DNA of 64,000 nt from Oscillospiraceae bacterium (GCA_022846075.1 AP025582.1:1302001-1366000); one strand, 5' to 3'; positions 1 to 9,065 are shown, counted from the first letter of the stretch. A program made the numbers and translations. Notes: generated from the sequence alone by a model not told the origin.

Positions 1-1
1 C

Positions 2-289
2 CGTCTGCTCAACGCCCTTCCTCATGACCTTCAGGATAAAAAATACCAGAAGGAATATCCCCTGATGGAGTGGGGCTGGAGCCGAAAGGACTGCATCCAG
101 GCGATCCGGGATGCCGGCCTTCCCCTGCCGGGCAAGTCTTCCTGCTTCTTCTGCCCCAGCATGAAGCGGTGGGAAATTCGGACATTGTACCACCGCTACC
201 CGGATTTGCTGCGGCGGGCTTTGGCGATTGAAGACGCAGCCATGCCAAACCTCACATCAGTGCGGGGGTTGGGCCGGAACTGGGCCTGA
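2..289 (+). CDS. PAPS-reductase-family protein, C-terminal part (5' end outside window)
   Basis: The frame is open from the window edge. Visible residues include KSSCFFCPSMKRWE followed by a helical segment and GLGRNWA, the C-terminal signature of phosphoadenosine-phosphosulfate-reductase-like proteins common on phages and mobile elements. The ATP-binding N-terminus lies upstream of the window. The family is an adenylyl-sulfate/ATP-pyrophosphatase fold; on mobile elements its substrate is usually unknown, so I infer no specific reaction. The frame ends at TGA (287-289), but the same frame continues open for 37 more codons with protein-like sequence to TAA at 401-403. The TGA therefore probably replaced a Trp codon (GRNWA-W-RDFI) and the gene may be truncated. 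Confidence 0.7.
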   Translation, partial: RLLNALPHDLQDKKYQKEYPLMEWGWSRKDCIQAIRDAGLPLPGKSSCFFCPSMKRWEIRTLYHRYPDLLRRALAIEDAAMPNLTSVRGLGRNWA

Positions 290-421
290 CGGGATTTTAT
301 CTGCGCGGATGAAAATCAGCTGGCGATTCCGGGCGCTTTCTCAGATGAGGATCTGCCCTGTTCCTGCTGTATGAAGGGTGAACTGCCAGCAGCAGATCTA
401 TAAAAGAGAAAGGAAATTCGA

Positions 422-1816
422 ATGAAAAAAATTGAATTGGAGCAGTGGGAGCCGTTCCCGGGAGATCCCCGGAGGATGCAGTATGCCGGTCAGCGCGTCG
501 CACAGGAAGTCTTCGAGGAACTGAAGCACCGTCTGGAAGGTATGGGATATCTTCCGGACGAGTATTTTCTCATGGACCGGGAATGGGAAAATGGCCGGGA
601 GATCCCCAAAGACGCCGACATCTTCTGTACCACCGACTACGGCGGCAACGAGGGCGTCTATTTAGATGTGTACCTGAAGTGGTATGAAGACAGCCGCCCC
701 GTCACCAAAAGTTTCATCACCGGCAAGACGCTGGGCGAAACCGGCGCAGATCTGGACCGGATGTTCCTCATCTCCTCCGCCATCACCAAGGCGTTCCACG
801 GGGACGGCGAAACCTATGCCCGACATCTCCGTCAGGGTGAGCGGGCGGAGCCGGAGGGCATGATCGTCCACCTGAATCCTACGGAGCAGCGCACCATCAT
901 CGAGGCGCTGGTGGAACAGCAGGAACGCCAGGAACAGGCCATGTCCCAGACGGAACAGCTCCTGCGGCGGATGACCGGGAGCATCACCGCCTATATGGAT
1001 GAGGTGGGACGGTACCCCCTGCACATCAGCGACTACGATAAAACCGTGTTGGCCATTCGGGACGGAGAATTTGACGCCTTCAAAAACCTTTATCCCAGGG
1101 TATCAGACCAGACGGATGACCTGCTGATCGAGGTGGCGGGACGCCCCGGTGTCGTGGGAGGAAATATGACCCTGATACTTCTTGCGGCGGTGGAGAGGTT
1201 TTCCCCGGAGGCATATCTCACTGCCTGTAAGCGGGCGGTGGAAACGGGAGACAGTTGGCGGGTACAAACATTGGTGAAGGAATCAGAAGGCCGCCTCTCG
1301 GAGCCGCTCCCCTCCCTCCACGGTGAGGTGATCCTCTATGCCTATACAAATAACTGCCGGAACATCGCCAAAGACCTGATCGCCCAATGCACGCCGGAGC
1401 AGATTGCTTCTGTGCCCCCGAAGCTTCTCCGCTGGGTTGCGGAAAAGCTGGACTTCCAGACCGCGGTGGATCTGGTGGACAAGGGCGTCCGACCGGGCGA
1501 TGAGGTGGCCGGCATCCTGCGCACCCTCACGGGCCAGCATCAGGAGTGGATGGCAGAGAGACTGCTGGAACACGGGATGCCGGTGGAGCCGGACAACTAC
1601 GACGCGCTCTATGCCTGTGTCAGCAATCAGGCGGTCGGAGCCGCCAAGCTCCTGCTGGACCGGGGGATTGATCTGGAGCAGTACCAGCTGTGGGCGGAGC
1701 ATCGGCCCAAAGGCGATGGGTACACGGAAACCATGGAGGAGCTGGCCGCGTACTGGTCTGAACTGCAGACCAGTACGCAGCCAGAGGATTCGCCCATGAA
1801 AGGTATGAACCTATGA
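422..1816 (+). CDS. Unknown ICE protein with ankyrin-like C-terminal helices
   Basis: 464 residues. The start is ATG 422 behind AGAGAAAGGA. The N-terminal ~130 residues resemble ICE proteins that carry a small acidic domain (YGGNEGVYLDVYLKWYE). A polar helix follows (~160-190, rich in Q and E, likely coiled coil). The C-terminal half (~200-440) is made of helical pairs of ankyrin type, for example AERLLEHGMPVEPDNYDALY followed by GAAKLLLDRGIDLEQ. This suggests a protein-interaction role. Its stop overlaps the ATG of the M23 hydrolase gene (ATGA), so the two are translationally coupled. Function is unknown. Confidence 0.75.
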   Translation: MKKIELEQWEPFPGDPRRMQYAGQRVAQEVFEELKHRLEGMGYLPDEYFLMDREWENGREIPKDADIFCTTDYGGNEGVYLDVYLKWYEDSRPVTKSFITGKTLGETGADLDRMFLISSAITKAFHGDGETYARHLRQGERAEPEGMIVHLNPTEQRTIIEALVEQQERQEQAMSQTEQLLRRMTGSITAYMDEVGRYPLHISDYDKTVLAIRDGEFDAFKNLYPRVSDQTDDLLIEVAGRPGVVGGNMTLILLAAVERFSPEAYLTACKRAVETGDSWRVQTLVKESEGRLSEPLPSLHGEVILYAYTNNCRNIAKDLIAQCTPEQIASVPPKLLRWVAEKLDFQTAVDLVDKGVRPGDEVAGILRTLTGQHQEWMAERLLEHGMPVEPDNYDALYACVSNQAVGAAKLLLDRGIDLEQYQLWAEHRPKGDGYTETMEELAAYWSELQTSTQPEDSPMKGMNL

Positions 1817-2895
1817 GTGCCACCGTTGCAGCGGCCGTCAAAGCGGCGATAGTAATTCTTTCCAATGAGGAAGCCCGCAAAAAGGTGGGCTGGGGCATTG
1901 TGGCTATCCTTTCCCCGCTGATCGTTCTGGTGGTTCTGCTTTGCGCCATCCTCTCAGGAACCTCACAGCACAATGTGTCCGCCGTGGAGCTGTGCTTCCA
2001 CGGCGGCTCCATTTCCGCCAGCGCCACGCCGGAGTACCAAAGATACATCGAGGATATGCGGAACAGCTTTGACCAACTGGACGAAGTGATCGCGGAGATC
2101 AATAGTCAATGCGAAGATGGAAAAAGCCTTGACGATACCCGCGTCAAGGCCATTTTTTATGCTCTGTATTTCGCCGCAGAACAGCCAGATACAGATGGCA
2201 TCCATGAGTTTGCGGACTGTTTCGTGGATTATGAGGAGCGAACCCGAACGGTTACCACCACCGACGAAGAAGGCAATGAGGTGGAGACCACAGAAACCTA
2301 CATGGTGGCCGTTCCTATTGAAGACCTGGCTGAAATTTATGAGCGGATCAGCCATGCCATTGGAGTCGAGGTCACCGCGGACCATCAGGCCAACGCTGAC
2401 AGTATCTATCATCTCATCCTTTATGGCAGCCCCAGCGGGGAAAGCGGCGGCTGGTTCCCTGGGGCTGATGTCCCGTTCATTGGGGTGGATGGCTTCTGCT
2501 CTCCCATCGGAGCAGGCTGGGAGTCCGTGGTCACCTCGGAGTTCGGGTATCGCAGCGACCCCTTCACTGGCGAGACACGGGGACACACCGGGATAGATCT
2601 GGCAGTACCCACAGGCACCCCTATCCGGGCCGCACTGCCTGGGACGGTCACAGTTTCCCAATATAGCAGCAGCTATGGTTACTATGTGATAATCGACCAC
2701 GGCAATGGACTATCCACCTTGTATGGCCACAATTCCCGTCTACTGGCCCAGGTTGGCCAGACAGTGGAGGCTGGGGATATCATTTCCCTCTCCGGTTCCA
2801 CTGGGCGGTCTACAGGTCCGCATCTGCATTTTGAAGTGCGGGTCAATGGGGAGCGTACCAATCCCCGCTATTATTTACCGAAGACTGGAGGATGA
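1813..2895 (+). CDS. Membrane-anchored M23 peptidoglycan hydrolase of the conjugation machinery
   Basis: 360 residues. One hydrophobic segment lies near residues 20-48 (WGIVAILSPLIVLVVLLCAI), consistent with a signal anchor. An extracytoplasmic spacer (~50-230) follows. The C-terminal LytM/M23 domain (~238-355) carries the zinc ligands in HTGID (about residue 258) and HLHFE (about residue 337). M23 enzymes are zinc endopeptidases that cut peptide cross-bridges of peptidoglycan. In Gram-positive conjugative elements such hydrolases open the wall for the transfer channel. It starts inside the stop of the preceding gene. Family assignment is firm; the role in transfer is inferred from context. 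Confidence 0.9.
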   Translation: MSATVAAAVKAAIVILSNEEARKKVGWGIVAILSPLIVLVVLLCAILSGTSQHNVSAVELCFHGGSISASATPEYQRYIEDMRNSFDQLDEVIAEINSQCEDGKSLDDTRVKAIFYALYFAAEQPDTDGIHEFADCFVDYEERTRTVTTTDEEGNEVETTETYMVAVPIEDLAEIYERISHAIGVEVTADHQANADSIYHLILYGSPSGESGGWFPGADVPFIGVDGFCSPIGAGWESVVTSEFGYRSDPFTGETRGHTGIDLAVPTGTPIRAALPGTVTVSQYSSSYGYYVIIDHGNGLSTLYGHNSRLLAQVGQTVEAGDIISLSGSTGRSTGPHLHFEVRVNGERTNPRYYLPKTGG

Positions 2896-2899
2896 TATT

Positions 2900-3478
2900 T
2901 TGCGGCTGAAACTTCAATTGCCGGCCAAGGCCGGACGCTTCCACATCTTTGAGTGTGAGGCAGTTCGGCTGGTTACGCTGCCGGACGAGGAATTCCAAGA
3001 CTTTTTGAATGGCCCTCACCAGGATGGCCGCTGGGCTGCAGAGCCGTTCTATGCTGATGAACACGGCAGACGGATCTACCAGGGCGTCCTCGTTTTGGGA
3101 GAGGGGCATAAAGACGGAGTTTTTGCCTATGATGGGGGGAAACACTTTGCCTACTTGCCCGGAGCAAGAGCGGTGGTTGATTCCATTCTGGAGCAGGCAG
3201 TGGAAAAGATCATCAGGGAGGGAGCGGAAAACACCAACGAGGGTAGCTGGTGCTATTATTTCAGTGAGCTTTATGAGCAAATGGGACTGGTGATAGAGGA
3301 CGGGAACGGCTTCGATACCATGCTCCTTGAGAAGCTGGAGCAGCGGCCGGAGGCGGCGGATGTCACCCTGACAGACGAGTGCTTTGATGTCTGCTATTAT
3401 CTGGACTGCTGCAAAAACCTGGCGCCGGAGCAGCCCGCCCCCTCTCTTTCCGCAGAGCGGAAGGAGGAGATCATATAA
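2900..3478 (+). CDS. Unknown ICE protein (192 residues)
   Basis: The open frame extends upstream over the M23 gene, but TTG 2900 has GGAGG (2886-2890) at 9-nt spacing and gives a sensible N-terminus (MRLKLQLPAKAGRFHIFEC). I therefore take it as the start. The protein is soluble and acidic, with no signal peptide or membrane segment. It has alternating strands in the first half and a helical second half with a Cys-rich end (CFDVCYYLDCC). It sits directly behind the hydrolase gene in an accessory gene run of the element. I do not recognise the family with certainty. Confidence 0.65.
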   Translation: MRLKLQLPAKAGRFHIFECEAVRLVTLPDEEFQDFLNGPHQDGRWAAEPFYADEHGRRIYQGVLVLGEGHKDGVFAYDGGKHFAYLPGARAVVDSILEQAVEKIIREGAENTNEGSWCYYFSELYEQMGLVIEDGNGFDTMLLEKLEQRPEAADVTLTDECFDVCYYLDCCKNLAPEQPAPSLSAERKEEII

Positions 3479-3493
3479 GGCATTCTGAACTAT

Positions 3494-4234
3494 ATGGCAG
3501 AGTATTTCGATGACAGCAGCCTCTACGATATCCTTCATAACACATTGGAAATCTGCAACGATGAAATTGGATGCCTCGGCTTCGCTCTGTATGATGAATA
3601 TGTGGACGAGCAGATTGAAGCATCTGAGGTGCAGTCTGACCTTCTCCCAAAATCAGGGAAGCTGGTGAATCTGCTTTCCGCCTATGAAGAATTACAACAG
3701 ATCCCAGATGAGGAACGAATCACCCGCCTGGCTCCAGGGGCTTTCGGTTACTGCCTTGACTCAGATGTGCCGGATGAACGGCTTCATACCGTGTACCAGC
3801 AGGCTCTGTCCGCTCTCGAACTGGAGAGCGATGAAATCCAGGAGGCCGAGAGCTTCACCTCCCGTGATGAAATCATTTCCCGTATGCGGGACTGCCTGTT
3901 AGCTAAGGAGCTGACGGCTGGAGACAAGGTGCTGTTTGTCGCTACCGAGCCATATGGAGGCCCCGGCGATTTCGATCTACGCGGTGGAGTAATAGAGAGC
4001 GTGGATGAAAAGGACAAGACTTGCTCTGTGCGGGGAACTTTTTTCACAATGGAAAAAGTCCCCCTTCACTATGTGCTTGGGCGGTACAACCCAGCGGTTG
4101 GTGAGGAGCACTATGGGGTCCGCGGCATCGTCCCCTTCTTTTGCGAGGACAAAGAACTGGCTGGGTATTACCTGAATGAGGTCCGGATCATGTGGGATGT
4201 GGAGATGGGTGAGGAACAGGATCTCTCTATGTAA
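3494..4234 (+). CDS. Unknown ICE protein (246 residues)
   Basis: This is an acidic soluble protein. The N-terminal ~130 residues are helical (DDSSLYDILHNTLEIC). Residues ~150-205 look like a small beta-barrel (GDKVLFVATEPYGGPGDFDL then GGVIESVDEKDKTCSVRGTF), similar in layout to SH3-like or hypervariable-loop domains. It is co-directional with its neighbours and 15 bp behind the previous stop. No catalytic motif is visible, and I do not recognise a family. Confidence 0.65.
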   Translation: MAEYFDDSSLYDILHNTLEICNDEIGCLGFALYDEYVDEQIEASEVQSDLLPKSGKLVNLLSAYEELQQIPDEERITRLAPGAFGYCLDSDVPDERLHTVYQQALSALELESDEIQEAESFTSRDEIISRMRDCLLAKELTAGDKVLFVATEPYGGPGDFDLRGGVIESVDEKDKTCSVRGTFFTMEKVPLHYVLGRYNPAVGEEHYGVRGIVPFFCEDKELAGYYLNEVRIMWDVEMGEEQDLSM

Positions 4235-4274
4235 AACAGACAGAACACGGTAATAAAACGATGGGAGGGATACT

Positions 4275-5738
4275 ATGGCAGTGCTGTATCAAGTAGAGCA
4301 ACAGGGACGGCAAACCGCTTTTGTAGGCGAGGATGGAACTGGGCTTGTGGGGCTGTATCCACTGTTAGCGCGGGCCGCTGCCATCACGGAAAATGAGAAC
4401 AACAGCTTCGCGGAGGCTCTTTCTCTCGCTGCCGCTGAACGCGGCACTCCACTCAGGCGGGTATTTGCAGATGAAGCGGAGGCCCTGAGCCATGACCTTG
4501 GTCATGGCGGGGCTGCGGAACAGCGGGCGGTCATTGATCTGGACAATGGGCGAATACGGGTGGAATATGACCACCGGGCCGGCAGCCTGCGGGAGAGCTT
4601 GGATGCCCTGGCAAACCATTTTCCAACGGCAGGCGCCAACAGAATCCAGAACAGGCTCATAGCTTTCCTTGCGGAGCATGACGGAAGTGAGGAACTCTAC
4701 AAGACGCTTCACAATGAGTTGGGACTGACTAATCAGGAGATTGAGGCCATGGGCTTCGATCTCGCCCACCGCTATGAGCCTGACTGCGATGACGCATACC
4801 AGGACATCGTGGACTACATTCGCTTTGAGCAGGAAACCTCGAAGATGTGGCCCTGGCTTATCTCCGGCGATGAGATGCTTGCCCAGGAAACGACCCTGCG
4901 GGAGATCGCTGGCCGGCTGACTGCCGCTGGCGAATGGGATACGGAGAGCATCTACGAGAGCTTGACGGAAGCCTTTGGAAACAATCTATCGCTGGATAAA
5001 CAGTCAAAGGATGACACGAAAGAGGAGGAAAGAAACATCAATATTAAACAGGATCAGTTGGATCTGCTTTGGCAGTTGGAGGAGTTCAGAAAGAAACATG
5101 AACATCAGGCAGAGCCGTCCGACTGGGCGATCCGGATGTGTGAGGCGTTTGTTGCCCGAAGTATGGGCTTCACAGACCGGGTACAGTGGACGGAACTGCT
5201 CCGGCAGAAGGGTGAAACTCTCTTCACCTTCGACTGGAAGTCCGGCAGCATCAGCGACCATGTAGTCCAGTGGTGCAAGGAAAATAATCGGAACTGGAGA
5301 TACAGCCATCTTGGGGAGTTGCAGGTTGCCCATGGCGGCGAGTGGAGAAAGGTCGATTATTTCTGCAGGGATGGCAGTGAAACCAGAGTGTATTTTCCAC
5401 CAAAACCTGTGCAGGAACATCAGCTCCAGGCATTGGCGGAAGACCCTGCCATCCATCTGCGGGACCTGCTCATGCTCGGCCTGCCGGATCATGATGTCTA
5501 TTTAGTTCATGCCGCCGAAGATGTTGGCTGGGTGCCCGCAGCGGACCTTCCCCGTCTGACCGCCCAGGGCAAAGAAGAATTCTCGGCTCTTCTGGATGCC
5601 AAGATTGCCGCCATCCGCCCCGGCCCCTATGGAGTGGAGCTGGTTCTGGACGGCGTCAATTCACAGCTTCTGGCACAATACGATGAAACACTTGCCAACA
5701 GTTCCAGGGCAGAACATGCCATGGAACTGTTTCTGTAA
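4275..5738 (+). CDS. Unknown ICE protein (487 residues)
   Basis: Start ATG 4275 follows GGGAGGG. The N-terminal ~90 residues form a beta/alpha domain (MAVLYQVEQQGRQTAFVGED). A helical middle follows (~100-260). A C-terminal half (~265-487) repeats a WxxL-rich layout and ends with a domain containing GPYGVELVLDGV. There is no transmembrane segment. Lengths and composition fit large uncharacterised accessory proteins of clostridial ICEs that sit between the transfer genes and the DUF6103 gene. No enzymatic motif can be named. Confidence 0.65.
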   Translation: MAVLYQVEQQGRQTAFVGEDGTGLVGLYPLLARAAAITENENNSFAEALSLAAAERGTPLRRVFADEAEALSHDLGHGGAAEQRAVIDLDNGRIRVEYDHRAGSLRESLDALANHFPTAGANRIQNRLIAFLAEHDGSEELYKTLHNELGLTNQEIEAMGFDLAHRYEPDCDDAYQDIVDYIRFEQETSKMWPWLISGDEMLAQETTLREIAGRLTAAGEWDTESIYESLTEAFGNNLSLDKQSKDDTKEEERNINIKQDQLDLLWQLEEFRKKHEHQAEPSDWAIRMCEAFVARSMGFTDRVQWTELLRQKGETLFTFDWKSGSISDHVVQWCKENNRNWRYSHLGELQVAHGGEWRKVDYFCRDGSETRVYFPPKPVQEHQLQALAEDPAIHLRDLLMLGLPDHDVYLVHAAEDVGWVPAADLPRLTAQGKEEFSALLDAKIAAIRPGPYGVELVLDGVNSQLLAQYDETLANSSRAEHAMELFL

Positions 5739-5751
5739 TGGAGGGATCACG

Positions 5752-6012
5752 ATGAAAAAAGCCACAGTCACGGTTTCATTTGAGCAGGAAAAACTCAAAG
5801 CCGTCCAGTTCTATGCGGGAAAGAACGGTACCTCTTTAGAGTTGGAACTGGATACGTTCATGGAGAAGCTCTACAAAAAATATGTGCCTTCTCAGACCAG
5901 GGAGTATATTGAAAGCATGGCGGAGCCGGAGGAACAGCCCCGCCCGCGGCCTGCCCGGTCCCCTCGAAGCGCCGCGCCGGATACTTTTGACGAGAAGAAG
6001 GGGGTTGAATAA
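5752..6012 (+). CDS. DUF6103-family protein
   Basis: 86 residues from ATG 5752 (GGAGGGATCACG before it). The sequence MKKATVTVSFEQEKLKAVQF and the following helix ending in LYKKYVPSQTREYIES match the DUF6103 family, small proteins found beside conjugation genes of Clostridia. The N-terminal strand plus helix resembles a ribbon-helix-helix fold, so DNA binding is possible but unproven. The C-terminal 25 residues are Pro/Arg rich and probably disordered. Its TAA shares one base with the ATG of the next gene, so the two are coupled. Confidence 0.75.
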   Translation: MKKATVTVSFEQEKLKAVQFYAGKNGTSLELELDTFMEKLYKKYVPSQTREYIESMAEPEEQPRPRPARSPRSAAPDTFDEKKGVE

Positions 6013-7454
6013 TGGCCGATTCTGTATCTACCGAGGCGTGGCTGGATCAGCGGCGCTGGGCGGCGCTGGAGGAGGCGCTGAAGGCGCAAGGCAGTAATGT
6101 TAAACGGCATCTACAGGATTATTTGATAACGCTGTACAACGAAACTGTTCCATTAGAACGATGGGTACAGATTGAAACAGCTATCACAAAGGAAGAACTG
6201 GAGTCAGCACAGGCAGCGGAAGACCAGAAAGTCTATGCGGCTTTTCATATTCGGGAGAATGGCCATGACAGTATCTTCTCAACGGGTAATGGCGAGGAAT
6301 TTCTGGATGTGGCCATACGGCTACGCCGTTATCTGCAAGGAGGCGCCGAGTCGGTGAAGGGCGATTTCTCCCACCACTTTTATAAGGCACAGCCCATTAC
6401 GCGGGAGCGGTTTGATGAACTGGCCACCCTGCGTATGGAAAACATCGGCAAGGTTTCAGGTGCATTTGAAATCGATATGGACGCCGCCTGGATCTCCAGC
6501 CTGCTCATTATGGATGGCTGGCATACTTTTAAGATCAAGGATGTCTCAGCTGCCGTTTATCACGCCACGCGCAGTTTACATGTGCCACTGGAATACCAGT
6601 GGCACAAGTTTATCAAACACTTGGATGGAAAACAAATCGAGCCGGAGAGCTTTGCCTCTGCTGAGATTGGGGGCCTACGTCCCTTGGAGAAGGGAGATAT
6701 ACTCTGTATTGACGGACCTTTTCCCACAGACCGGGAGTTGAAGTTCCGGCTGGATCTCAGCAGCTATGGGGTCCAGAAAGAGGTGCTGAACCTGATGACG
6801 GACTGCTCAAAGCCGGAGAATTCTTTGGAGATCACCTGCAGTTATGACGCCGCTCGCCAAGGCATCAGCAATAAACTTGACCTAACCCTCCGCCAGAAGA
6901 ATGGGATGGTACGGCACGACTTTTTCTATCCATTGATGGAGGAGGAACGAGCGCACCTCCTTAAAATAGTTGAACAGTTCTGCCAGCAGCAGGCCGGGAA
7001 AACGCTGAACGATTACTATGCGCAGTTGGATATGGAGCGCGAAAACCCGCCTGAACTCACAGCAGGCGTTAAAAGGCTGCCAATAGATACAGTGTCCTTC
7101 AGCGGTGAGATTACAGAGTGCGATGGGAAACTGAACTTTTATATCCCCATAAACTTTGATCCGGACGAGGTATTTGGTACCAATGTTGCCTCCGCCTTCA
7201 ACGATGACTGGCTGAATGTGTACGCCAATTTTGACTGGAAGACCGGGCGGATAGACAGCGCATTGACCGTATGTCTCGTCTGCTCTGACGGTCATGAGTT
7301 TGAGTTTTCCTACCCGCTGACTCCCGCGGAACAGGTCCAGTTGTGGGACCAGATGGACGCCTACTGCCGCCAACAGAGTGGACAGACCTTGGGGGAAACA
7401 AGGACCTCCCTGTTGCGGGAGCAGGCGGAAGAAGGGCTGGAGATTCGGCTGTAG
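6012..7454 (+). CDS. Unknown ICE protein (480 residues)
   Basis: Translation overlaps the preceding DUF6103 stop by one base. The N-terminal ~60 residues resemble the DUF6103 helix (WAALEEALKAQGSNVKRHLQ, then LYNETVPLE), suggesting both proteins derive from a related module. The remainder alternates beta-rich blocks (~210-290 and ~360-450) with FEIDMDAAWIS and FDWKTGRIDSALTVCL-type segments. No signal peptide or membrane helix is seen. It is likely an accessory factor of the element, and no function can be assigned. Confidence 0.65.
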   Translation: MADSVSTEAWLDQRRWAALEEALKAQGSNVKRHLQDYLITLYNETVPLERWVQIETAITKEELESAQAAEDQKVYAAFHIRENGHDSIFSTGNGEEFLDVAIRLRRYLQGGAESVKGDFSHHFYKAQPITRERFDELATLRMENIGKVSGAFEIDMDAAWISSLLIMDGWHTFKIKDVSAAVYHATRSLHVPLEYQWHKFIKHLDGKQIEPESFASAEIGGLRPLEKGDILCIDGPFPTDRELKFRLDLSSYGVQKEVLNLMTDCSKPENSLEITCSYDAARQGISNKLDLTLRQKNGMVRHDFFYPLMEEERAHLLKIVEQFCQQQAGKTLNDYYAQLDMERENPPELTAGVKRLPIDTVSFSGEITECDGKLNFYIPINFDPDEVFGTNVASAFNDDWLNVYANFDWKTGRIDSALTVCLVCSDGHEFEFSYPLTPAEQVQLWDQMDAYCRQQSGQTLGETRTSLLREQAEEGLEIRL

Positions 7455-7619
7455 GAAACGCCGCTCGGTAAATTTTATCGACTTTCCACAGCTTTCCAGG
7501 CCGCTTTTTATTGGCAGTGATGAATGGATTTCTCTTCGGAAGTGTGGCATTGTGTTGTTGCATGGGCAGCAAATCGGCGCCTGAAACAAACCAAAAATCC
7601 GAAGAAAGGGGTTCAACGA

Positions 7620-8075
7620 ATGAAAGCCGAACAAGTATGTAAACTGCAGGAAAATCTCGCAAAGGAGGCCATTGCATACCTTATGCTCTATGGAACAGCC
7701 GTGGATGTAACTCCATATCGAAAGGCTGTGACACAGGTTGGAATGGCATGGGGACTTCCAATACCAGACACACAGCGGTGGCTGGACTTGATCCGTCAGG
7801 AAGAAATCGCAGTTGCCCAAGCAGCCAATCCCGAAAAGGTGAATCATGTGATGGAGGAAAAAGACCTGCCGATAAACGCCAGCGGCCTCCAAACCCTGGA
7901 TAATATCTGGGGCTTGTTCGAGACAGCGGTGGAGCTGAACAGCGCCGCTGGCCGCCGTGAGATGTACGCACTGGCCAGGGAATTGAGCGAATGCCAGAAC
8001 CTGACGGACTGGATCATCAAAAGCCAGACGGAGAACGAGGGGGCCCAGGCGCCCATGGCCTGCACACAGAACTGA
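7620..8075 (+). CDS. Small helical ICE protein (151 residues)
   Basis: The open frame extends upstream, but ATG 7620 is preceded by AAGAAAGGGG and gives a clean start (MKAEQVCKLQENLAKEAIAY). The product is almost fully helical and slightly acidic, without membrane segments. It is the last gene before the candidate origin-of-transfer region and is followed within 30 bp by a terminator. Unknown function. Confidence 0.6.
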   Translation: MKAEQVCKLQENLAKEAIAYLMLYGTAVDVTPYRKAVTQVGMAWGLPIPDTQRWLDLIRQEEIAVAQAANPEKVNHVMEEKDLPINASGLQTLDNIWGLFETAVELNSAAGRREMYALARELSECQNLTDWIIKSQTENEGAQAPMACTQN

Positions 8076-8103
8076 GCAAACCAATAGCCGATGCTCCATG
8101 AAA

Positions 8104-8129
8104 AGCCGTGCGGCAGCACGGCTCTTTTT
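8104..8129 (+). terminator. Intrinsic terminator after the first transfer-accessory gene run
   Basis: Perfect 8-bp stem AGCCGTGC / GCACGGCT (8104-8111, 8116-8123) with a 4-nt loop, followed by CTTTTT. It lies 28 bp behind the stop at 8075 and separates that gene run from the non-coding region in front of mobC. Confidence 0.85.
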
Positions 8130-8132
8130 GTG

Positions 8133-8470
8133 GTGTGGAGCGCATTCCCCCGCCGTTGCCCCCTGTGCGGCCCTGTGTCCCCTTTTCCAAGAGGGGGTGG
8201 CATCCGTACACCTGCCACCCTTCTGGGGGCTTGTGGCGGCTTTGTGCGGGCCGTTCCTAAAATGAGCGGTGACCGTCCTGCGTTGATGGCCTCTCACTTT
8301 CGCCTTTAGCGAGGGTGAACCGAGGGGTCGAAAACAGTGCGGGATAAAGAGCGGGGGTCGCAAAGCGTCCCCCGCTCGGCTCACACCGCCCCGCAATGCG
8401 GGCCGGGGAACGGTTTTGCGGGGGTCACTTTTCAGGGGATGGGATCACACCGGGGGTCACCACGGCTGGA
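8133..8470. other. Candidate origin of transfer (oriT) region
   Basis: 560 bp between 8076 and 8635 hold no credible gene. The GC-rich core carries two strong inverted repeats. GGGTGGCA (8195-8202) pairs with TGCCACCC (8213-8220). GAGCGGGGGTCGC (8349-8361) pairs with GCGTCCCCCGCTC (8365-8377) over a 3-nt loop with one mismatch. The region lies immediately upstream of the MobC-like gene and relaxase gene, where oriT sits in MOBP-type elements. Hairpins beside the nick site are the usual relaxosome recognition structure. The nick site itself cannot be placed from sequence alone. Confidence 0.55.
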
Positions 8471-8589
8471 ATGGCCCATCACTCCAGCGTTTATCCGGCA
8501 TTAAAACAGGGATATGGACAGAAAAAAGGCACAAAATCAAAGTATGGACGGCATCCAGTTTTGAAGTAAAGAAGTCACTCAAAAAGACG

Positions 8590-8621
8590 AATCCCTGACC
8601 ATGCAAAGGTCAGGGATTTTT
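8590..8621 (+). terminator. Terminator-like hairpin directly before the mobC ribosome site
   Basis: The 11-bp perfect stem AATCCCTGACC / GGTCAGGGATT (8590-8600, 8608-8618) with a 7-nt loop is followed by a run of T to 8621. The Shine-Dalgarno GGAGG of the next gene begins at 8626. No promoter can fit between hairpin and ribosome site, so this acts as an attenuator that transcripts must pass. Confidence 0.8.
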
Positions 8622-8635
8622 GATTGGAGGAAAGT

Positions 8636-9043
8636 ATGGCGAGAGAAAAAATCAAGTTCGCTCTGCGTATTGCTCCCGAAACACAGCAACTGGTCAAAGA
8701 ACTCTGTGAAAGGGATAACTGCCAGAGCCAGAACGAGTTTATTGAAAAGGCAATCCGCTTCTATGCCGGCTATGTTTCCGGCAAGGAAGCCACAGCATAT
8801 CTGCCGCCCGCACTGGTGGCAGCCATGCGCGGGACCGTCCAGGACAGTGAGAACCGCATCGCCCGCCTGCTCTTCAAACTGGCGGTGGAGGTCAACATGA
8901 TGATGAATGTACTGGCGGCGGGCATGGAAATCAGTGACGAGGATCTCAAGACACTCCGCGCCCGGTCCGTCCGTGAAGTGAAGCAGACCAATGGGCGCAT
9001 CAGCTTCAAGGACGCCATCGACTACCAGCGGGGCGTGGAGTGA
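8636..9043 (+). CDS. MobC-like relaxosome accessory protein
   Basis: 135 residues from ATG 8636 (GGAGG at 8626-8630). The N-terminal ~45 residues form a ribbon-helix-helix-like unit (KFALRIAPETQQLVKELCER then SQNEFIEKAIRFYAGYVSG), the layout of MobC and related proteins that bind oriT and help the relaxase. The middle (~60-100) is a hydrophobic helix (LLFKLAVEVNMMMNVLAAGM) that may mediate oligomer contacts. It directly precedes the relaxase gene (23-bp gap), as in MOBP modules. Confidence 0.8.
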   Translation: MAREKIKFALRIAPETQQLVKELCERDNCQSQNEFIEKAIRFYAGYVSGKEATAYLPPALVAAMRGTVQDSENRIARLLFKLAVEVNMMMNVLAAGMEISDEDLKTLRARSVREVKQTNGRISFKDAIDYQRGVE

Positions 9044-9065
9044 TGCACAAAGGTGGTGACAGTCT

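Noticed and set aside
6882-8396. A 504-codon open frame on the minus strand
   Set aside because: It overlaps two well supported plus-strand genes, the terminator at 8104 and the oriT region, and its translation has no family resemblance. It is a shadow of GC-rich codon use.
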